DNA of 64,000 bases from Devosia epidermidihirudinis (GCF_000971295.1 NZ_LANJ01000004.1:1-64000); one strand, 5' to 3'. Shown: positions 39,199-48,256, counted from the first letter of the stretch. Program-made: numbers and translations. The notes: a model not told the origin generated them from the letters alone.

Positions 39199-40176
39199 TT
39201 AGGCGCGCGTGCCGAACTGTTTCGAGAGCCACGCCATCTGCTCACGATCCTGGAATGGCCCGCCACCTTCGTGATTGTTGAAGTCGTATTGCACCATGGT
39301 CTTGTCGCTGCCCGCATAGGCGTTGAACGCGGCATAGACGGTCGAGGGCGGGCAGATGTCATCCATCAGCGCCACCGAAAACAGCGCCGGGATCGTCGTC
39401 TGGCGGGCAAAGCAGACGCCATCGAAATAGCGCAGCGTTTCGAACACATGAGCGACCTGCCCGCGATGCTGGGCAAGATAGCGCACGATTTCGCCATAGG
39501 GGTCGCGGCCTGCCTGTGGCACGGCGCGTGGGAAATCACAGAGGAAGGGCACGTCGGGCATCATCGCCTTGACGCGCTTGTCGATGCCCGCCACCGCCAG
39601 CGAAATGCCGCCGCCCTGACTGCCACCACACACAGCGATACGCTCTGAATCAACGAAATCGAGGTCAATCAGAGCATCGATGGCCCGCACGCCATCGGTG
39701 AAGACACGGCGATAGTAATAATCGGCCTTGTCGAGAATGCCCTTGGTCATCATACCGGGAATAGAGGGCGTGGTGCCGACCGGGTCTGGTGTGCCACCCG
39801 TGCTCCAGCTGCTGCCCTGGCCGCGCGTATCCATGCGGAAATAGGCAAAACCAGAAGCTGCCCAGTGCAGTTGCTCATGTGGGAAGCCGCGACCACCGCC
39901 ATAGCCGACATATTGCACGACGAGCGGCAGCCGCCCTGTGCGGTGCTTGGGCACAATCAGCCAGCCCTTGACCGGATGCCCGCCAAAGCCGGGAAACGTC
40001 ACGTCGAACGCCTCAACCAGCGTCAGCGTCGTATCGGCAGGGTCAAACCGGGCCTCGCCGCCAATGGCGCGCGCCTCCGCAATGGTCGCGTCCCAAAAGG
40101 CCGCGAAATCATCGGGGGTTACAACCGAGCTCTCATAGGCACCAAGCTTGGGCTGAACAAAATCTGGAAATGGCAT
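39199..40176 (-). CDS. Acetylxylan esterase / cephalosporin C deacetylase family hydrolase
   Basis: A 325-residue alpha/beta hydrolase of the AXE1 type. The nucleophile elbow is GGSQGGGISLA (about residues 178-188), the acid Asp is in LMDDICPPSTVYAAF and the histidine in NNHEGGG. The oxyanion region VQYVGYGGGRGFPHE and RMDTRGQGSSW are also typical. It has no signal peptide, so it should act in the cytosol on acetylated sugars or similar esters. It is followed by the DUF2934 gene on the same strand. Confidence 0.9.
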   Translation of the reverse strand: MPFPDFVQPKLGAYESSVVTPDDFAAFWDATIAEARAIGGEARFDPADTTLTLVEAFDVTFPGFGGHPVKGWLIVPKHRTGRLPLVVQYVGYGGGRGFPHEQLHWAASGFAYFRMDTRGQGSSWSTGGTPDPVGTTPSIPGMMTKGILDKADYYYRRVFTDGVRAIDALIDLDFVDSERIAVCGGSQGGGISLAVAGIDKRVKAMMPDVPFLCDFPRAVPQAGRDPYGEIVRYLAQHRGQVAHVFETLRYFDGVCFARQTTIPALFSVALMDDICPPSTVYAAFNAYAGSDKTMVQYDFNNHEGGGPFQDREQMAWLSKQFGTRA

Positions 40177-40267
40177 GCACGCGCTCCCTCAAACTACTGC
40201 GAGCATGCACCACCCGATTTTGACAGACCAGCCGCACAACGTGATTGATCACAGCCTGTCATACCCA

Positions 40268-40297
40268 ACAAAAAGAGCGGGAAGTGATCCCCGCTCT
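40268..40297 (-). terminator. Terminator of the MFS gene
   Basis: An 8-bp AGAGCGGG/CCCGCTCT stem (40274-40281, 40290-40297), followed by TTTTT on the minus strand, 14 bases past the MFS stop. Confidence 0.85.
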
Positions 40298-40310
40298 CTG
40301 ACTTGCTTCG

Positions 40311-41471
40311 TTATGGGCGGGCCACCCGGGGCCCGAGCACCCCGACCAGGAAGAACCCGGCAGCAACCAGCACGAAGGCAAAGCTGAGCGACCATTGCTG
40401 CGCCACAAAGCCGATCAGCGCCGGTCCCACCAGAATACCGGCATAGCCAAAGGTGGTGATGGCAGCGATTGCCAGGCTTGGTGGCATGCGGGTCTGATTG
40501 CCCGCAGCGGTGAAGAACACCGGCCCGATATTGGACGCGCCCAGGCCCACCAGCAGGAAGCCCATGGCGGCCAGTGTCGAATTGGGCGCGAACACCGCCA
40601 GCAGGAAGCCCGCGGCGGCAAGCGTGCCACCGCCAATGATCACCCAAAGGCCGCCGAGCGTTTTGACGATCCAGTCGCCGCCCAGTCGTCCTGCCGTCAT
40701 CGCCACAGCAAACATGGTGTAGCCAAAGCCGGCATGGGCAGGATCAACCATATGCTGACCGATGAGGAACACGGCGCTCCAGTCCAGAATTGCACCCTCG
40801 CCGAGGAACACCAGGAAGCACAGCAGGCCGATAAAGATCACCACGCCCTTGGGCAGTACAAACAGTGGCGTCTTGCCCGCTTCGCGATTGCCGTAAGGCA
40901 GCAGGCCCGAATAGCTGACGACCAGCAGCACCAGCAGTAGACCACTGATGGCCGCAGTGGCCATGATCGGGGTGACCCCAAGGCCGAGCAACAGGCTGAC
41001 GCCGCCAGCACCGACGATACCGCCGAGGCTGAACAGCCCGTGGAACCCCGACATCATATTGCGACCGCTGTCTTTTTCGACCATCACGGCCTGGATGTTC
41101 ATCGCCACGTCGACCGTGCCGACACTGGCGCCGAACAGCGCCAGCGCAATGCCCAGTGTCACGACGGAATCAGCCAGAGCCAGAAAAGGCAGGATCAGCG
41201 CGACCGCGATCGAGCTGACCACGATGATGGCGCGGCAGCCGAACCGGCTCGCCAGAACGCCGGTGATCGGCATGGCCAGGATCGAGCCAAAGCCCAAGCA
41301 GAGCAGCAGCAGACCCAGCGCGCCCTCCTCAATGCCAAGCCGCAATTTGGCGAAGGGCACCAACGGCGCCCAGGCCGCCATGGCGACGCCCGCCACGAGA
41401 AAAACCAGCCGTGTCGCAACTTGTTCACGCGGCCCGGTAAGCGGGCTGGCCGCCAGGGAAGATGCTGTCAT
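40311..41471 (-). CDS. Major facilitator superfamily transporter
   Basis: A 386-residue inner-membrane protein with about twelve hydrophobic helices, resembling YbjJ-like MFS proteins. Helix 1 lies at about residues 20-40 and the loop 2-3 region is ITGVLASRFGCRAIIVV. The conserved FHGLFSLGGIVGAGG segment of this subfamily is present. The substrate is unknown. It starts at 41471 (MTASSLAASP). It diverges from a DeoR-type regulator 142 bases away, which probably controls it. Confidence 0.87.
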   Translation of the reverse strand: MTASSLAASPLTGPREQVATRLVFLVAGVAMAAWAPLVPFAKLRLGIEEGALGLLLLCLGFGSILAMPITGVLASRFGCRAIIVVSSIAVALILPFLALADSVVTLGIALALFGASVGTVDVAMNIQAVMVEKDSGRNMMSGFHGLFSLGGIVGAGGVSLLLGLGVTPIMATAAISGLLLVLLVVSYSGLLPYGNREAGKTPLFVLPKGVVIFIGLLCFLVFLGEGAILDWSAVFLIGQHMVDPAHAGFGYTMFAVAMTAGRLGGDWIVKTLGGLWVIIGGGTLAAAGFLLAVFAPNSTLAAMGFLLVGLGASNIGPVFFTAAGNQTRMPPSLAIAAITTFGYAGILVGPALIGFVAQQWSLSFAFVLVAAGFFLVGVLGPRVARP

Positions 41472-41570
41472 TATGCAGTGCCTAAAATGGGGGACGGCCA
41501 CGCGGGGGCATGTCCGGCTCTATTGGGGGCGGATCATCTCCGCGACATACTCCCAGCACCTATTGCAGAA

Positions 41571-41603
41571 TACGCACAAATACGCAAGAACATGCATAAA
41601 CGA
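41571..41603. promoter_or_regulatory. Candidate DeoR-family operator in the divergent promoter region
   Basis: Two direct TACGCA repeats (41571-41576 and 41581-41586), one helical turn apart, are followed by the related ATGCATA at 41592. They lie between the MFS and DeoR start codons, next to the regulator's start. Assignment as an operator is inference from position and spacing. Confidence 0.35.
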
Positions 41604-41613
41604 GAGTTTGAAC

Positions 41614-42375
41614 ATGCTCACAGACGAAAGACACGACGCGATCCGGCAACAACTTGCCCAAACGGGCAAGGTGCTGGCCGTCGACCTGGCGCAGCAATTC
41701 GGCGTCTCAGAGGATACCATTCGACGGGACCTGCGCGAGCTGGCCCGTCAGGGCGTATGCCGCAGGGTTTACGGTGGCGCCCTGCTGCCTGCAACAGATC
41801 AGGGCACGCTAGCCACAAGAAGCACGGCTTTTGCCGCGCAAAAATCGCAACTGGCCGAAGTGGCAGCGAGCCTGGTGCAGGATGGCCAGATTGTCTTTAT
41901 CGACGCGGGCTCGACCAATCTGGCAATCGCGCATGCCCTGCCCCGCACACTCTCGCTGACCGTCGCCACCAACGCCCCGGCCATCGCCACAGCGCTGGCT
42001 GACCATCCCAGTGCCACCATCATCATGCTGGGCGGGCTTTATGAGAAGTCGAAAGGCGCCTGTCTCGGGCCGCAGACCGTGCACGAGGTGCAGCAGATCT
42101 ATGCCGATCTCTTCATTCTTGGCACCTGCGCCGTCGACGCCTCAATCGGCGTCACCGCCCTGGACCCGGCCGAAGCCGAGGTGAAGCGGGCCATGCTGGC
42201 GCAGAGCAATACCCTGCTGATCGCCGCCTCGCCCGAAAAACTCGGCACCATCGCCCCCTTCAAAATCGCCGATGTCGCCGCCATCGACCACCTCATCGTC
42301 GACTCCAACACGCCCAGCCTGCATTTGGCCCAATTCGAAGCCGCCGACGTACAGGTGCACCGCCTCCCCGGCTGA
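41614..42375 (+). CDS. DeoR/GlpR-family transcriptional regulator
   Basis: A 253-residue regulator with the N-terminal DeoR helix-turn-helix (VDLAQQFGVSEDTIRRDLRE, about residues 23-42) and a C-terminal sugar-phosphate sensing domain with IDAGSTNLAIA and IMLGGLYEKSKGACLGP. The family usually represses sugar-use genes and responds to phosphorylated sugars. The start at 41614 (MLTDERHDAI) is the standard N-terminus; the open frame extends upstream only as antisense of the MFS gene. Confidence 0.92.
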   Translation: MLTDERHDAIRQQLAQTGKVLAVDLAQQFGVSEDTIRRDLRELARQGVCRRVYGGALLPATDQGTLATRSTAFAAQKSQLAEVAASLVQDGQIVFIDAGSTNLAIAHALPRTLSLTVATNAPAIATALADHPSATIIMLGGLYEKSKGACLGPQTVHEVQQIYADLFILGTCAVDASIGVTALDPAEAEVKRAMLAQSNTLLIAASPEKLGTIAPFKIADVAAIDHLIVDSNTPSLHLAQFEAADVQVHRLPG

Positions 42376-42447
42376 CGCCGCCGGTGCTGTGCAACACATC
42401 TGCAACATGGGGGCTTGCTGGGTCCGCAAAGTCGCGCCCTTAAAAGC

Positions 42448-42522
42448 AAAAAACCCCCGGTTTCCCGGGGGTTTGAATGGTAGCGAAGCCCAGATTTGAA
42501 CTGGGGACACACGGATTATGAT
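42448..42522 (-). repeat. attL: duplicated 3' half of tRNA-Met plus terminator
   Basis: Identical to 54914-54988. It contains the terminator hairpin (CCCCCGGTTTCCCGGGGG), the encoded CCA end, the T arm and the 3' half up to the anticodon loop; the 5' half is absent, so this is not a functional tRNA. Confidence 0.95.
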
Positions 42523-42573
42523 ATGGCAACGACGCCTCATAAACTACTGTTTTGACATAGGTTATGCAAGACC

Positions 42574-42602
42574 TGTGCTACATCTGTGCTAACCGTGCTC
42601 AG
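42574..42602. repeat. TGTGCTA direct repeats, left island end
   Basis: TGTGCTA at 42574-42580 and 42585-42591 and GTGCTCAG at 42595-42602. The same words recur near the right end (54798-54878). The position just inside attL suggests integrase arm-type or excisionase sites. Confidence 0.45.
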
Positions 42603-42623
42603 CACGACCGAGGCCATCGAAGA

Positions 42624-43217
42624 TCAGTTGCAGCGTTGCCAAGCCTTTTGATACTCAGCGTCTTCGGGTCGCCCATAACACCACCCCCTGCCCTGCAAAA
42701 TGGCATGGTATTCCTCACGCGCGCCACAGGCGCCCATGGTGCGTGGGTCATCACCGCTACCACCACGGCATCCGGAATTGGCTTCCGACCACAGGTCGAT
42801 GATTTCTTCGGTGCTGGCTGTAAATCCGTCTTCAGGTGCAACCGTCTGGGCAGCGTCACAACGAGAGAGGGTCTGACCACGGAAGTGGAAAGCATCGGAC
42901 GATATATAGGTGTAGCCACCCTCGACCGTTTCCCACACGTCCCACGTTACGCAATTGGCGGTGAACAGGACCCGATCTCCAACACGTCGAACATTGGAAA
43001 GGTCGCACTGCGTCTCAATGGCATCACTAATCTGCGGGCCGTTTATCACCCGCACAATGCCACTTTGAAAATACTCGTGCCAGGCCTCCATGCCGCTCTC
43101 GATGGCATCGCAAATCGACAAGCTGCTGGAATACATGCCGTCATTGAATGGCAGTGGATCAGCACTTGCAGGAGTGATGACCGCCAATAGGCCCACTAGC
43201 GCGAAGGACGGGCGCAT
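42624..43217 (-). CDS. Exported cysteine-containing protein of unknown function
   Basis: About 197 residues, with a signal peptide (MRPSFALVGLLAVITPASA). The C-terminal 50 residues hold a compact cysteine pattern (SGCRGGSGDDPRTMGACG ... GRGWCYGRPEDA) seen in many exported alphaproteobacterial hypothetical proteins. This points to a periplasmic disulfide-rich domain. It is the first gene inside the left island boundary, downstream of the specificity-subunit gene on the same strand. No function assigned. Confidence 0.75.
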   Translation of the reverse strand: MRPSFALVGLLAVITPASADPLPFNDGMYSSSLSICDAIESGMEAWHEYFQSGIVRVINGPQISDAIETQCDLSNVRRVGDRVLFTANCVTWDVWETVEGGYTYISSDAFHFRGQTLSRCDAAQTVAPEDGFTASTEEIIDLWSEANSGCRGGSGDDPRTMGACGAREEYHAILQGRGWCYGRPEDAEYQKAWQRCN

Positions 43218-43241
43218 CAATTTTTCACCGCCAGCGGTAAT

Positions 43242-44777
43242 TCAACTTTGGTCAACGACCTTGTCTGTCGACAACCCAAATGAGAAAGCCCGGCGCTGTA
43301 TACTTTCAAAATCAAGATCTAGTCCTAATGCGATGTCCTCGAATGCACCCTCAAGCAAAAGCCGGTTGTGTCGCAGCAGGACCCCGAGCTGATGAATCCC
43401 TAGATGCTTCATAAATTCATCTGAGCCGCTAATATACTCTGCCAACTTGGTAACAGGAGGCCAAATGGCAGGGCAATTTTCATAAGCCGTTACAATCGCC
43501 TGTCTGACTACGGGCGGAAATTTAGGCAAGAGCAAAAGTGGGAAATAGCTTGGAGAAAAGTGCCCCCCCGAACCACCGACGGCTAGGCGATCGATCAGAC
43601 CTTGCTCACGGTACCAATCGAACACACATCGAAAAACGATAGCGTCAACAATGCTGTTGTGCTTGTGCCGAGCTATTAGCCCGTGAGCATTGGTGCTAGC
43701 GCGGACCGGGCTATCAACAAATACGACTGAGCGTCCCTTACGGAACCCAGCCTCACCAATCAGGACATCTCCCCGCTGGAGCAATGGGAGGTTCGCCGGT
43801 GTGCCCATAAAGGGCACCGAAATCATGGTTCCATACTCTGAAATGTTTTTGGGAATGTACATCTGGTAGTACCCTTCCCTGCGGACTTCGCTGTCGATGC
43901 GCTGTTTGATAATCTTGATTTCGAGAGAAGGCCCCGGAATTACAGTGAATCCAGCGTCCTCCACACTCTCATGGCCATGCGCATAATTTCTCACCAAATG
44001 CAGGTCGCGCTGGCATTCACGGCTGTGAAATGCAGCGTCGAAACGTCCCGATTCCAGCAACTGCGATAAGGATGGCTCAGACGGGACAAAAGCACCCGGC
44101 AGTTGGTGCTCCCTTATCTCGTTATCGACTGTAGATTTGATGAGACGACTGCGTTGGATTAACTCATTCTCAGCCTTCAACGTAACGTCGACGATTGCAC
44201 TAATCAGCTCAACTGCGCGATCAACGTTTTTTTGCGGGAGAGGCACTCGTGCGGCTAACCATCGGTCGCCAGCGTGCCGAATAGTTGAACCACGCGGAGT
44301 CATAGCGTTAACCTGACGCCTGAAACTACCATACTTCATGAAGCCAAATAGGTAGCTGCGGTCTTTAACTATATTTAGTCTGACAACGCCGTTACTGAAA
44401 GCTGCTTTACCCCAATCTCCATCCGGAACTACCGCGACCTCACCAATATTGGAATCCTTGACCAGCAGAACGTCTCCAGCCGTTAACCCTAGGTGCTTAA
44501 AGGCAGTAGGGTTAAGCGACACGATGGAATCTCCTCGTGCGTATAGCAGGTTAAACTCCTGCATAAACGCGCGAGTGCGAATAAAGGAAAACTCTGAAGC
44601 GTCCACATAGCTTTCGCTACCTGGCTCAAACCCCTTGGTTCGCGGATCGCCGTGATCAAGAAATGAACTTACCGGTTCTGAGCGATCTTCAGGTACATTT
44701 TCAGCGCCATAAAGTGATGGAGACCAATAACCGCTTGCGAAGAGCTCAGAAAAATCGATCTCAGTTCGCTGACTCAT
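43242..44777 (-). CDS. Restriction-modification specificity (S) subunit
   Basis: A 511-residue HsdS-like protein that would select the DNA target. It has two similar halves, each with a target-recognition-type segment (GDVLLVKDSNIGEVAVVPDG and GDVLIGEAGFRKGRSVVFVD) followed by a helical region (NVDRAVELISAIVDVTLKAE; VVRQAIVTAYEN). Its ATG overlaps the stop of the upstream nuclease-methyltransferase gene (ATGA), so the two are translationally coupled and likely form one enzyme. Base composition is lower in G+C than the core genes. Confidence 0.8.
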   Translation of the reverse strand: MSQRTEIDFSELFASGYWSPSLYGAENVPEDRSEPVSSFLDHGDPRTKGFEPGSESYVDASEFSFIRTRAFMQEFNLLYARGDSIVSLNPTAFKHLGLTAGDVLLVKDSNIGEVAVVPDGDWGKAAFSNGVVRLNIVKDRSYLFGFMKYGSFRRQVNAMTPRGSTIRHAGDRWLAARVPLPQKNVDRAVELISAIVDVTLKAENELIQRSRLIKSTVDNEIREHQLPGAFVPSEPSLSQLLESGRFDAAFHSRECQRDLHLVRNYAHGHESVEDAGFTVIPGPSLEIKIIKQRIDSEVRREGYYQMYIPKNISEYGTMISVPFMGTPANLPLLQRGDVLIGEAGFRKGRSVVFVDSPVRASTNAHGLIARHKHNSIVDAIVFRCVFDWYREQGLIDRLAVGGSGGHFSPSYFPLLLLPKFPPVVRQAIVTAYENCPAIWPPVTKLAEYISGSDEFMKHLGIHQLGVLLRHNRLLLEGAFEDIALGLDLDFESIQRRAFSFGLSTDKVVDQS

Positions 44778-46927
44778 TGGACAAACACGCGACTGAGAGC
44801 TTCTTCCTGTCCAAGAGCCCAGTTGCGAAAGTCACGCACAATCTGGGAAAATTCTTCGTCCAATGCAGGATTGCCATCTAAGTCGATCTCGACCTCGAAA
44901 CTCACTGGGTTTAGACGGTAAATAGGATTGAAAAAAACATTTCGCTGCCGAGTACGGCGTTCGTAGCCAACCTTTTTGATGTCTCTGCAAAATACAGAAT
45001 ACCCATCTTTTTGAAGCCGCTTCAGCTCGGCCTCTGGCGGCTTGTACGCTACGAGCACGCTCGTATTAACGCCAGTCTCTGCGAAAACGTTTGCAGGCAG
45101 GTCAAAAATCGCCACAAGCCGCATCTTTTGCGAGAACCAAGTTCTGACGTCTCTCCATTTGGATACGGATGCGATGGAGTTTGAAAGTATGAATCCAACC
45201 CTTCCGTAGTCATCCAGCACACGATATGCGTTCTCTAGGAACAAAATACCGAGGTCCAACCCTTCTTTTGTCCCGGGCATCCCCCACGTCTCATATAGGC
45301 CTGCCAAGCCCCGCTCAGTTTCATTCTGCGGCCGAAATGCCCTATCTTCCCCAAAAGGCGGATTGGTCAGCACGACGTCGAACTTCATTAGCTCGGTCTG
45401 ATCATGCCACTCGTCCCATTTTCCTTGCATGTGCTGAGCAGGATCGAGTTGCACAAGCTTGGCGGGCTCGCCCGCGCTGGCAGCTGCAACTTTCCAATCG
45501 ATAGAGCCAGTCCCAGGCTTGTGGAACAGCCTGGCCTCGCCATCGCCGTTCAGGAGCATGTTAAGCGTGGCCAGGGTGATCATGCTCTCATCAAGATCGA
45601 CACCAAAAAGATTCTGATCGGAAAGTTTTTTCGAGGGGTCTGGAATCTGGGAGTTCACATAGGAGAGGGATAGAAAGTCACCGATGCCGCAGCATGGGTC
45701 AAAAACAGTCTGCCCCTCGCGCGGATTCACGATGGAGACAAGGAACTTGATCACCGGTAGTGGCGTCAAAAACTGCGCAGCCTCATCGCGCTTGAATTGA
45801 TTTGCGAAGTTATAGAAGACTAGTTGATAAAGATCGCTAGTTCGAGATCTAACAAATGAATAGTCTTGGAAAGCGTGGCAAACTGCCAGAGCTGCGCGAA
45901 CTTGGCTCTCATTTGTCCATTGAATTGAACTTGACGAGAATATTCGCGGATACCGTTGACGCGCTCCCTCTTCGAGAGTCTTTATCCGATCAATCCAATT
46001 TCTTATGCCCGGCTCCGAAAGCTTCGAAAACCTATCCTCATCATCTCCAACGAAAAACTGAAGGGGTCGCGACGCATTGCGATCTGTCTCGTGCTCATCG
46101 AATATTTTGAGAGCGAGTGCCGAAATGATCAGCGAGTAGCCACGTTGGTTAACGAGCCCGACCCTGTCCAGCGTCCGAAGTACGTGACTCAGGGCGCTTT
46201 GAATATGTGCGTGTGAGATGGAGGTAATTAGGTCGAGATCCGAAACTGCCCGCTTTGAACGGTCGTTCGCAGTCGGTTGACCTGCCAAAGAAAGCAAGTG
46301 TGCCATGTCTGGCAAAAGAACATAGGGGTCCGGCAAGTGCAGGGACAGATCCCCAACAGCACTTTTTTCGCCCTTTAAATTCTTAGCAGCGTCCAGCCGG
46401 ATACAGTAGCCGTTTTTACGCTGAAAAAGATAGAGGCGCCCATCGTCATAGTACATGCCCAAAATGAAGCTGTCTGTAGGCTCCTTTTCTTTCATCGCCG
46501 GCTTGAGCTGCGATTGATAGATCTTCTCGATGCCTTTTTCCGAACGCTTGAACTCGCAGACAGCGATCATGTGGTCACGCAGCCATTGGAGATCTTCGAT
46601 TGCTCCACTCTTCCGGTAGGTACGATACCGGTCGATCCACCGAGCGTCATCGAAGATCACAAGATCAACCTGCAATGCTTTCGATGAGGCACTGCCTTTG
46701 GGAAACCATACCTCAACACCAACATAGTCTTTATTGAAAAGCCCACTATGAAGCAGCGAATACACAAACTGCCACTTATAGTACTCCTCTAGAGGCTCAC
46801 CTGCAGCGTTTCTAATTGCGATATTCTCTACGTACTCGCCCCTCACAGGCACGAGGCTTTTGGGAAGGTGTGTCACTCCTTTGTATGCAGTGTCGAACTC
46901 GGCTCGACACTCAGCAAATTTTGTCAT
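44774..46927 (-). CDS. Fused PD-(D/E)XK nuclease and N6-adenine DNA methyltransferase
   Basis: About 717 residues. The N-terminal HsdR_N-like nuclease domain has the PD-(D/E)XK elements Glu about 70 (VGVEVWFP), Asp about 86 (LQVDLVIFDD) and the E-x-K in VCEFKRSEKG (about 124-126). The C-terminal part is a type I-like N6 methyltransferase with SAM motif FDPCCGIGDF (about 408) and catalytic NPPFGEDRAF (about 520). No helicase motor is present. Together with the coupled S subunit this resembles BcgI-type systems. The start at 46927 (MTKFAECRAEF) is chosen because the frame upstream runs antisense to another gene; no strong ribosome-binding site was seen. Confidence 0.82.
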   Translation of the reverse strand: MTKFAECRAEFDTAYKGVTHLPKSLVPVRGEYVENIAIRNAAGEPLEEYYKWQFVYSLLHSGLFNKDYVGVEVWFPKGSASSKALQVDLVIFDDARWIDRYRTYRKSGAIEDLQWLRDHMIAVCEFKRSEKGIEKIYQSQLKPAMKEKEPTDSFILGMYYDDGRLYLFQRKNGYCIRLDAAKNLKGEKSAVGDLSLHLPDPYVLLPDMAHLLSLAGQPTANDRSKRAVSDLDLITSISHAHIQSALSHVLRTLDRVGLVNQRGYSLIISALALKIFDEHETDRNASRPLQFFVGDDEDRFSKLSEPGIRNWIDRIKTLEEGARQRYPRIFSSSSIQWTNESQVRAALAVCHAFQDYSFVRSRTSDLYQLVFYNFANQFKRDEAAQFLTPLPVIKFLVSIVNPREGQTVFDPCCGIGDFLSLSYVNSQIPDPSKKLSDQNLFGVDLDESMITLATLNMLLNGDGEARLFHKPGTGSIDWKVAAASAGEPAKLVQLDPAQHMQGKWDEWHDQTELMKFDVVLTNPPFGEDRAFRPQNETERGLAGLYETWGMPGTKEGLDLGILFLENAYRVLDDYGRVGFILSNSIASVSKWRDVRTWFSQKMRLVAIFDLPANVFAETGVNTSVLVAYKPPEAELKRLQKDGYSVFCRDIKKVGYERRTRQRNVFFNPIYRLNPVSFEVEIDLDGNPALDEEFSQIVRDFRNWALGQEEALSRVFVQ

Positions 46928-47248
46928 CGTTCGCACTATTTTCGTTGGTTCGGTACCCGACCTAGGTACAAAGAATCGGTCAGTTAGGGGCGAACATACG
47001 TCGTACAGGCTTGGATGCATATGTGATCTCTGAGTTTCGGACAGAGAACGAGCCCATCGGCAAACTACGTCAAGCGTGCAGCAGTGAGAGATTAAAACCT
47101 CACACTTTGTGTATTTTGTTAGGTTCCGATTTTCGCTGAAACGCCCGCAATCCTTAGAGTTTCCATCGATTTGCAGTCTACGGTCGCAAAGCCGGGTCAT
47201 CGGAAACATCATGGAAAGCAGCCAATCCCGGCCTTTCATGAGGTTCCA

Positions 47249-47824
47249 ATGCGCCAAGCCCGCGTTCTCACCGATCCCGAATACAAACGCCTTCTGGCCG
47301 TGGTGGCGCAGCGCAAGCATGCTGCTCGTGACCGCATGGCCCTGATACTGTCGCACCTTGCCGGGCTCCGTGTCGGAGAAATCGCCGGGCTGATCCTGCG
47401 GGACGTGTTGGAGGCCAACGGTGATGTCCGTGAACAGCTTCGGGTTCGTGCCAGCATCGCCAAGGGCGGGCATGAGCGCGTGGTGTTTCTGAGCGAGCGC
47501 CTGCGCCGGGAAATCGTTCGCTACCACGATACCATTCCGGGCCTTACCGAACGCCCCACTGATGCACCTCTGCTGCTGACCCAGAAGCGCACGCCCTTCT
47601 CTCCGAACACGCTATGCCAGCTCATGGGGCAGCTCTATCGCGCCGCTGGCCTCGACGGGGCATCCTCCCATAGTGGTCGTCGCTGGTTCATCACCCAGCT
47701 TGCGCACTCGGGGGTTTCGCCAAAAGTCATCATGACCTTAGCCGGTCACCGGAACCTAACCACAACCCAACGCTATATCGATGTGCGGGACGACATGATG
47801 CGCGCTGCGGTGGAGTTGCTATAA
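47249..47824 (+). CDS. Short tyrosine recombinase
   Basis: A 191-residue catalytic-domain-only recombinase. Visible active-site residues are Arg in GLRVGEIAG (about 38), the HSGRRWF box (about 141), AGHRNL (about 167) and the nucleophile Tyr in TTTQRYID (about 176). It lacks an N-terminal core-binding domain, as do some plasmid and transposon resolvase-like recombinases. GAGG five bases before the ATG at 47249 supports the start. It diverges from the nuclease-methyltransferase gene and is distinct from the island's main integrase. Confidence 0.85.
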   Translation: MRQARVLTDPEYKRLLAVVAQRKHAARDRMALILSHLAGLRVGEIAGLILRDVLEANGDVREQLRVRASIAKGGHERVVFLSERLRREIVRYHDTIPGLTERPTDAPLLLTQKRTPFSPNTLCQLMGQLYRAAGLDGASSHSGRRWFITQLAHSGVSPKVIMTLAGHRNLTTTQRYIDVRDDMMRAAVELL

Positions 47825-47866
47825 CAACTCCACCATTGCCAAACCAAGTGGTGGGTAACGGCTTGG

Positions 47867-48256
47867 CTAGACGCCGCCAACTTCAAATTCGTTTACGAAT
47901 TTTTCGAATTCCGAGGCGTCGATGATCTGCCCCGCTTCGACAAGTTTTCTAGCTACCTGATAGGCTTTGTCTGCAACGACATCCGTAAATTTCTGATCGG
48001 ATGAAACATAGGCAATCAGTACACGTAGTGGATCGGCCGTTAGTTCAATGCCCATACACGCGGACGCCACCATTGCGGGAACGCCGTAATTCGATAAGCG
48101 CAGTAACAGAAGGGCGAGGTCCGACAGAAATTCGCCATCATCTACAAGATCGGCAATTGCACGCGCTCCATACTTACGCTCCAAGTCCGTCCCGTGCGCA
48201 AAAAGGCAGTCAACCTCGTATTCCGTTTCGTTGCGAAGATCATCGTACGTTATCAT
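47867..48256 (-). CDS. Small acidic protein of unknown function
   Basis: About 129 residues, starting MITYDDLRNETEYEV with GGAG six bases before the ATG. It is acidic and helical (ERKYGARAIADLVDDGEFLS; VADKAYQVARKLVEAGQIID). It has no signal or membrane segment. It lies tail-to-tail with the short recombinase gene and head-to-head with the DUF3102 gene. I do not recognise it. Confidence 0.6.
   Translation of the reverse strand: MITYDDLRNETEYEVDCLFAHGTDLERKYGARAIADLVDDGEFLSDLALLLLRLSNYGVPAMVASACMGIELTADPLRVLIAYVSSDQKFTDVVADKAYQVARKLVEAGQIIDASEFEKFVNEFEVGGV

Noticed and set aside
40948..41613. N-terminal extension of the DeoR regulator
   Set aside because: It runs antisense through the MFS gene; the regulator's helix-turn-helix starts correctly at 41614.
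42474..42522. A second tRNA gene at the left island end
   Set aside because: Only the 3' half is present; the sequence diverges beyond the anticodon loop, so it is an attachment-site copy.
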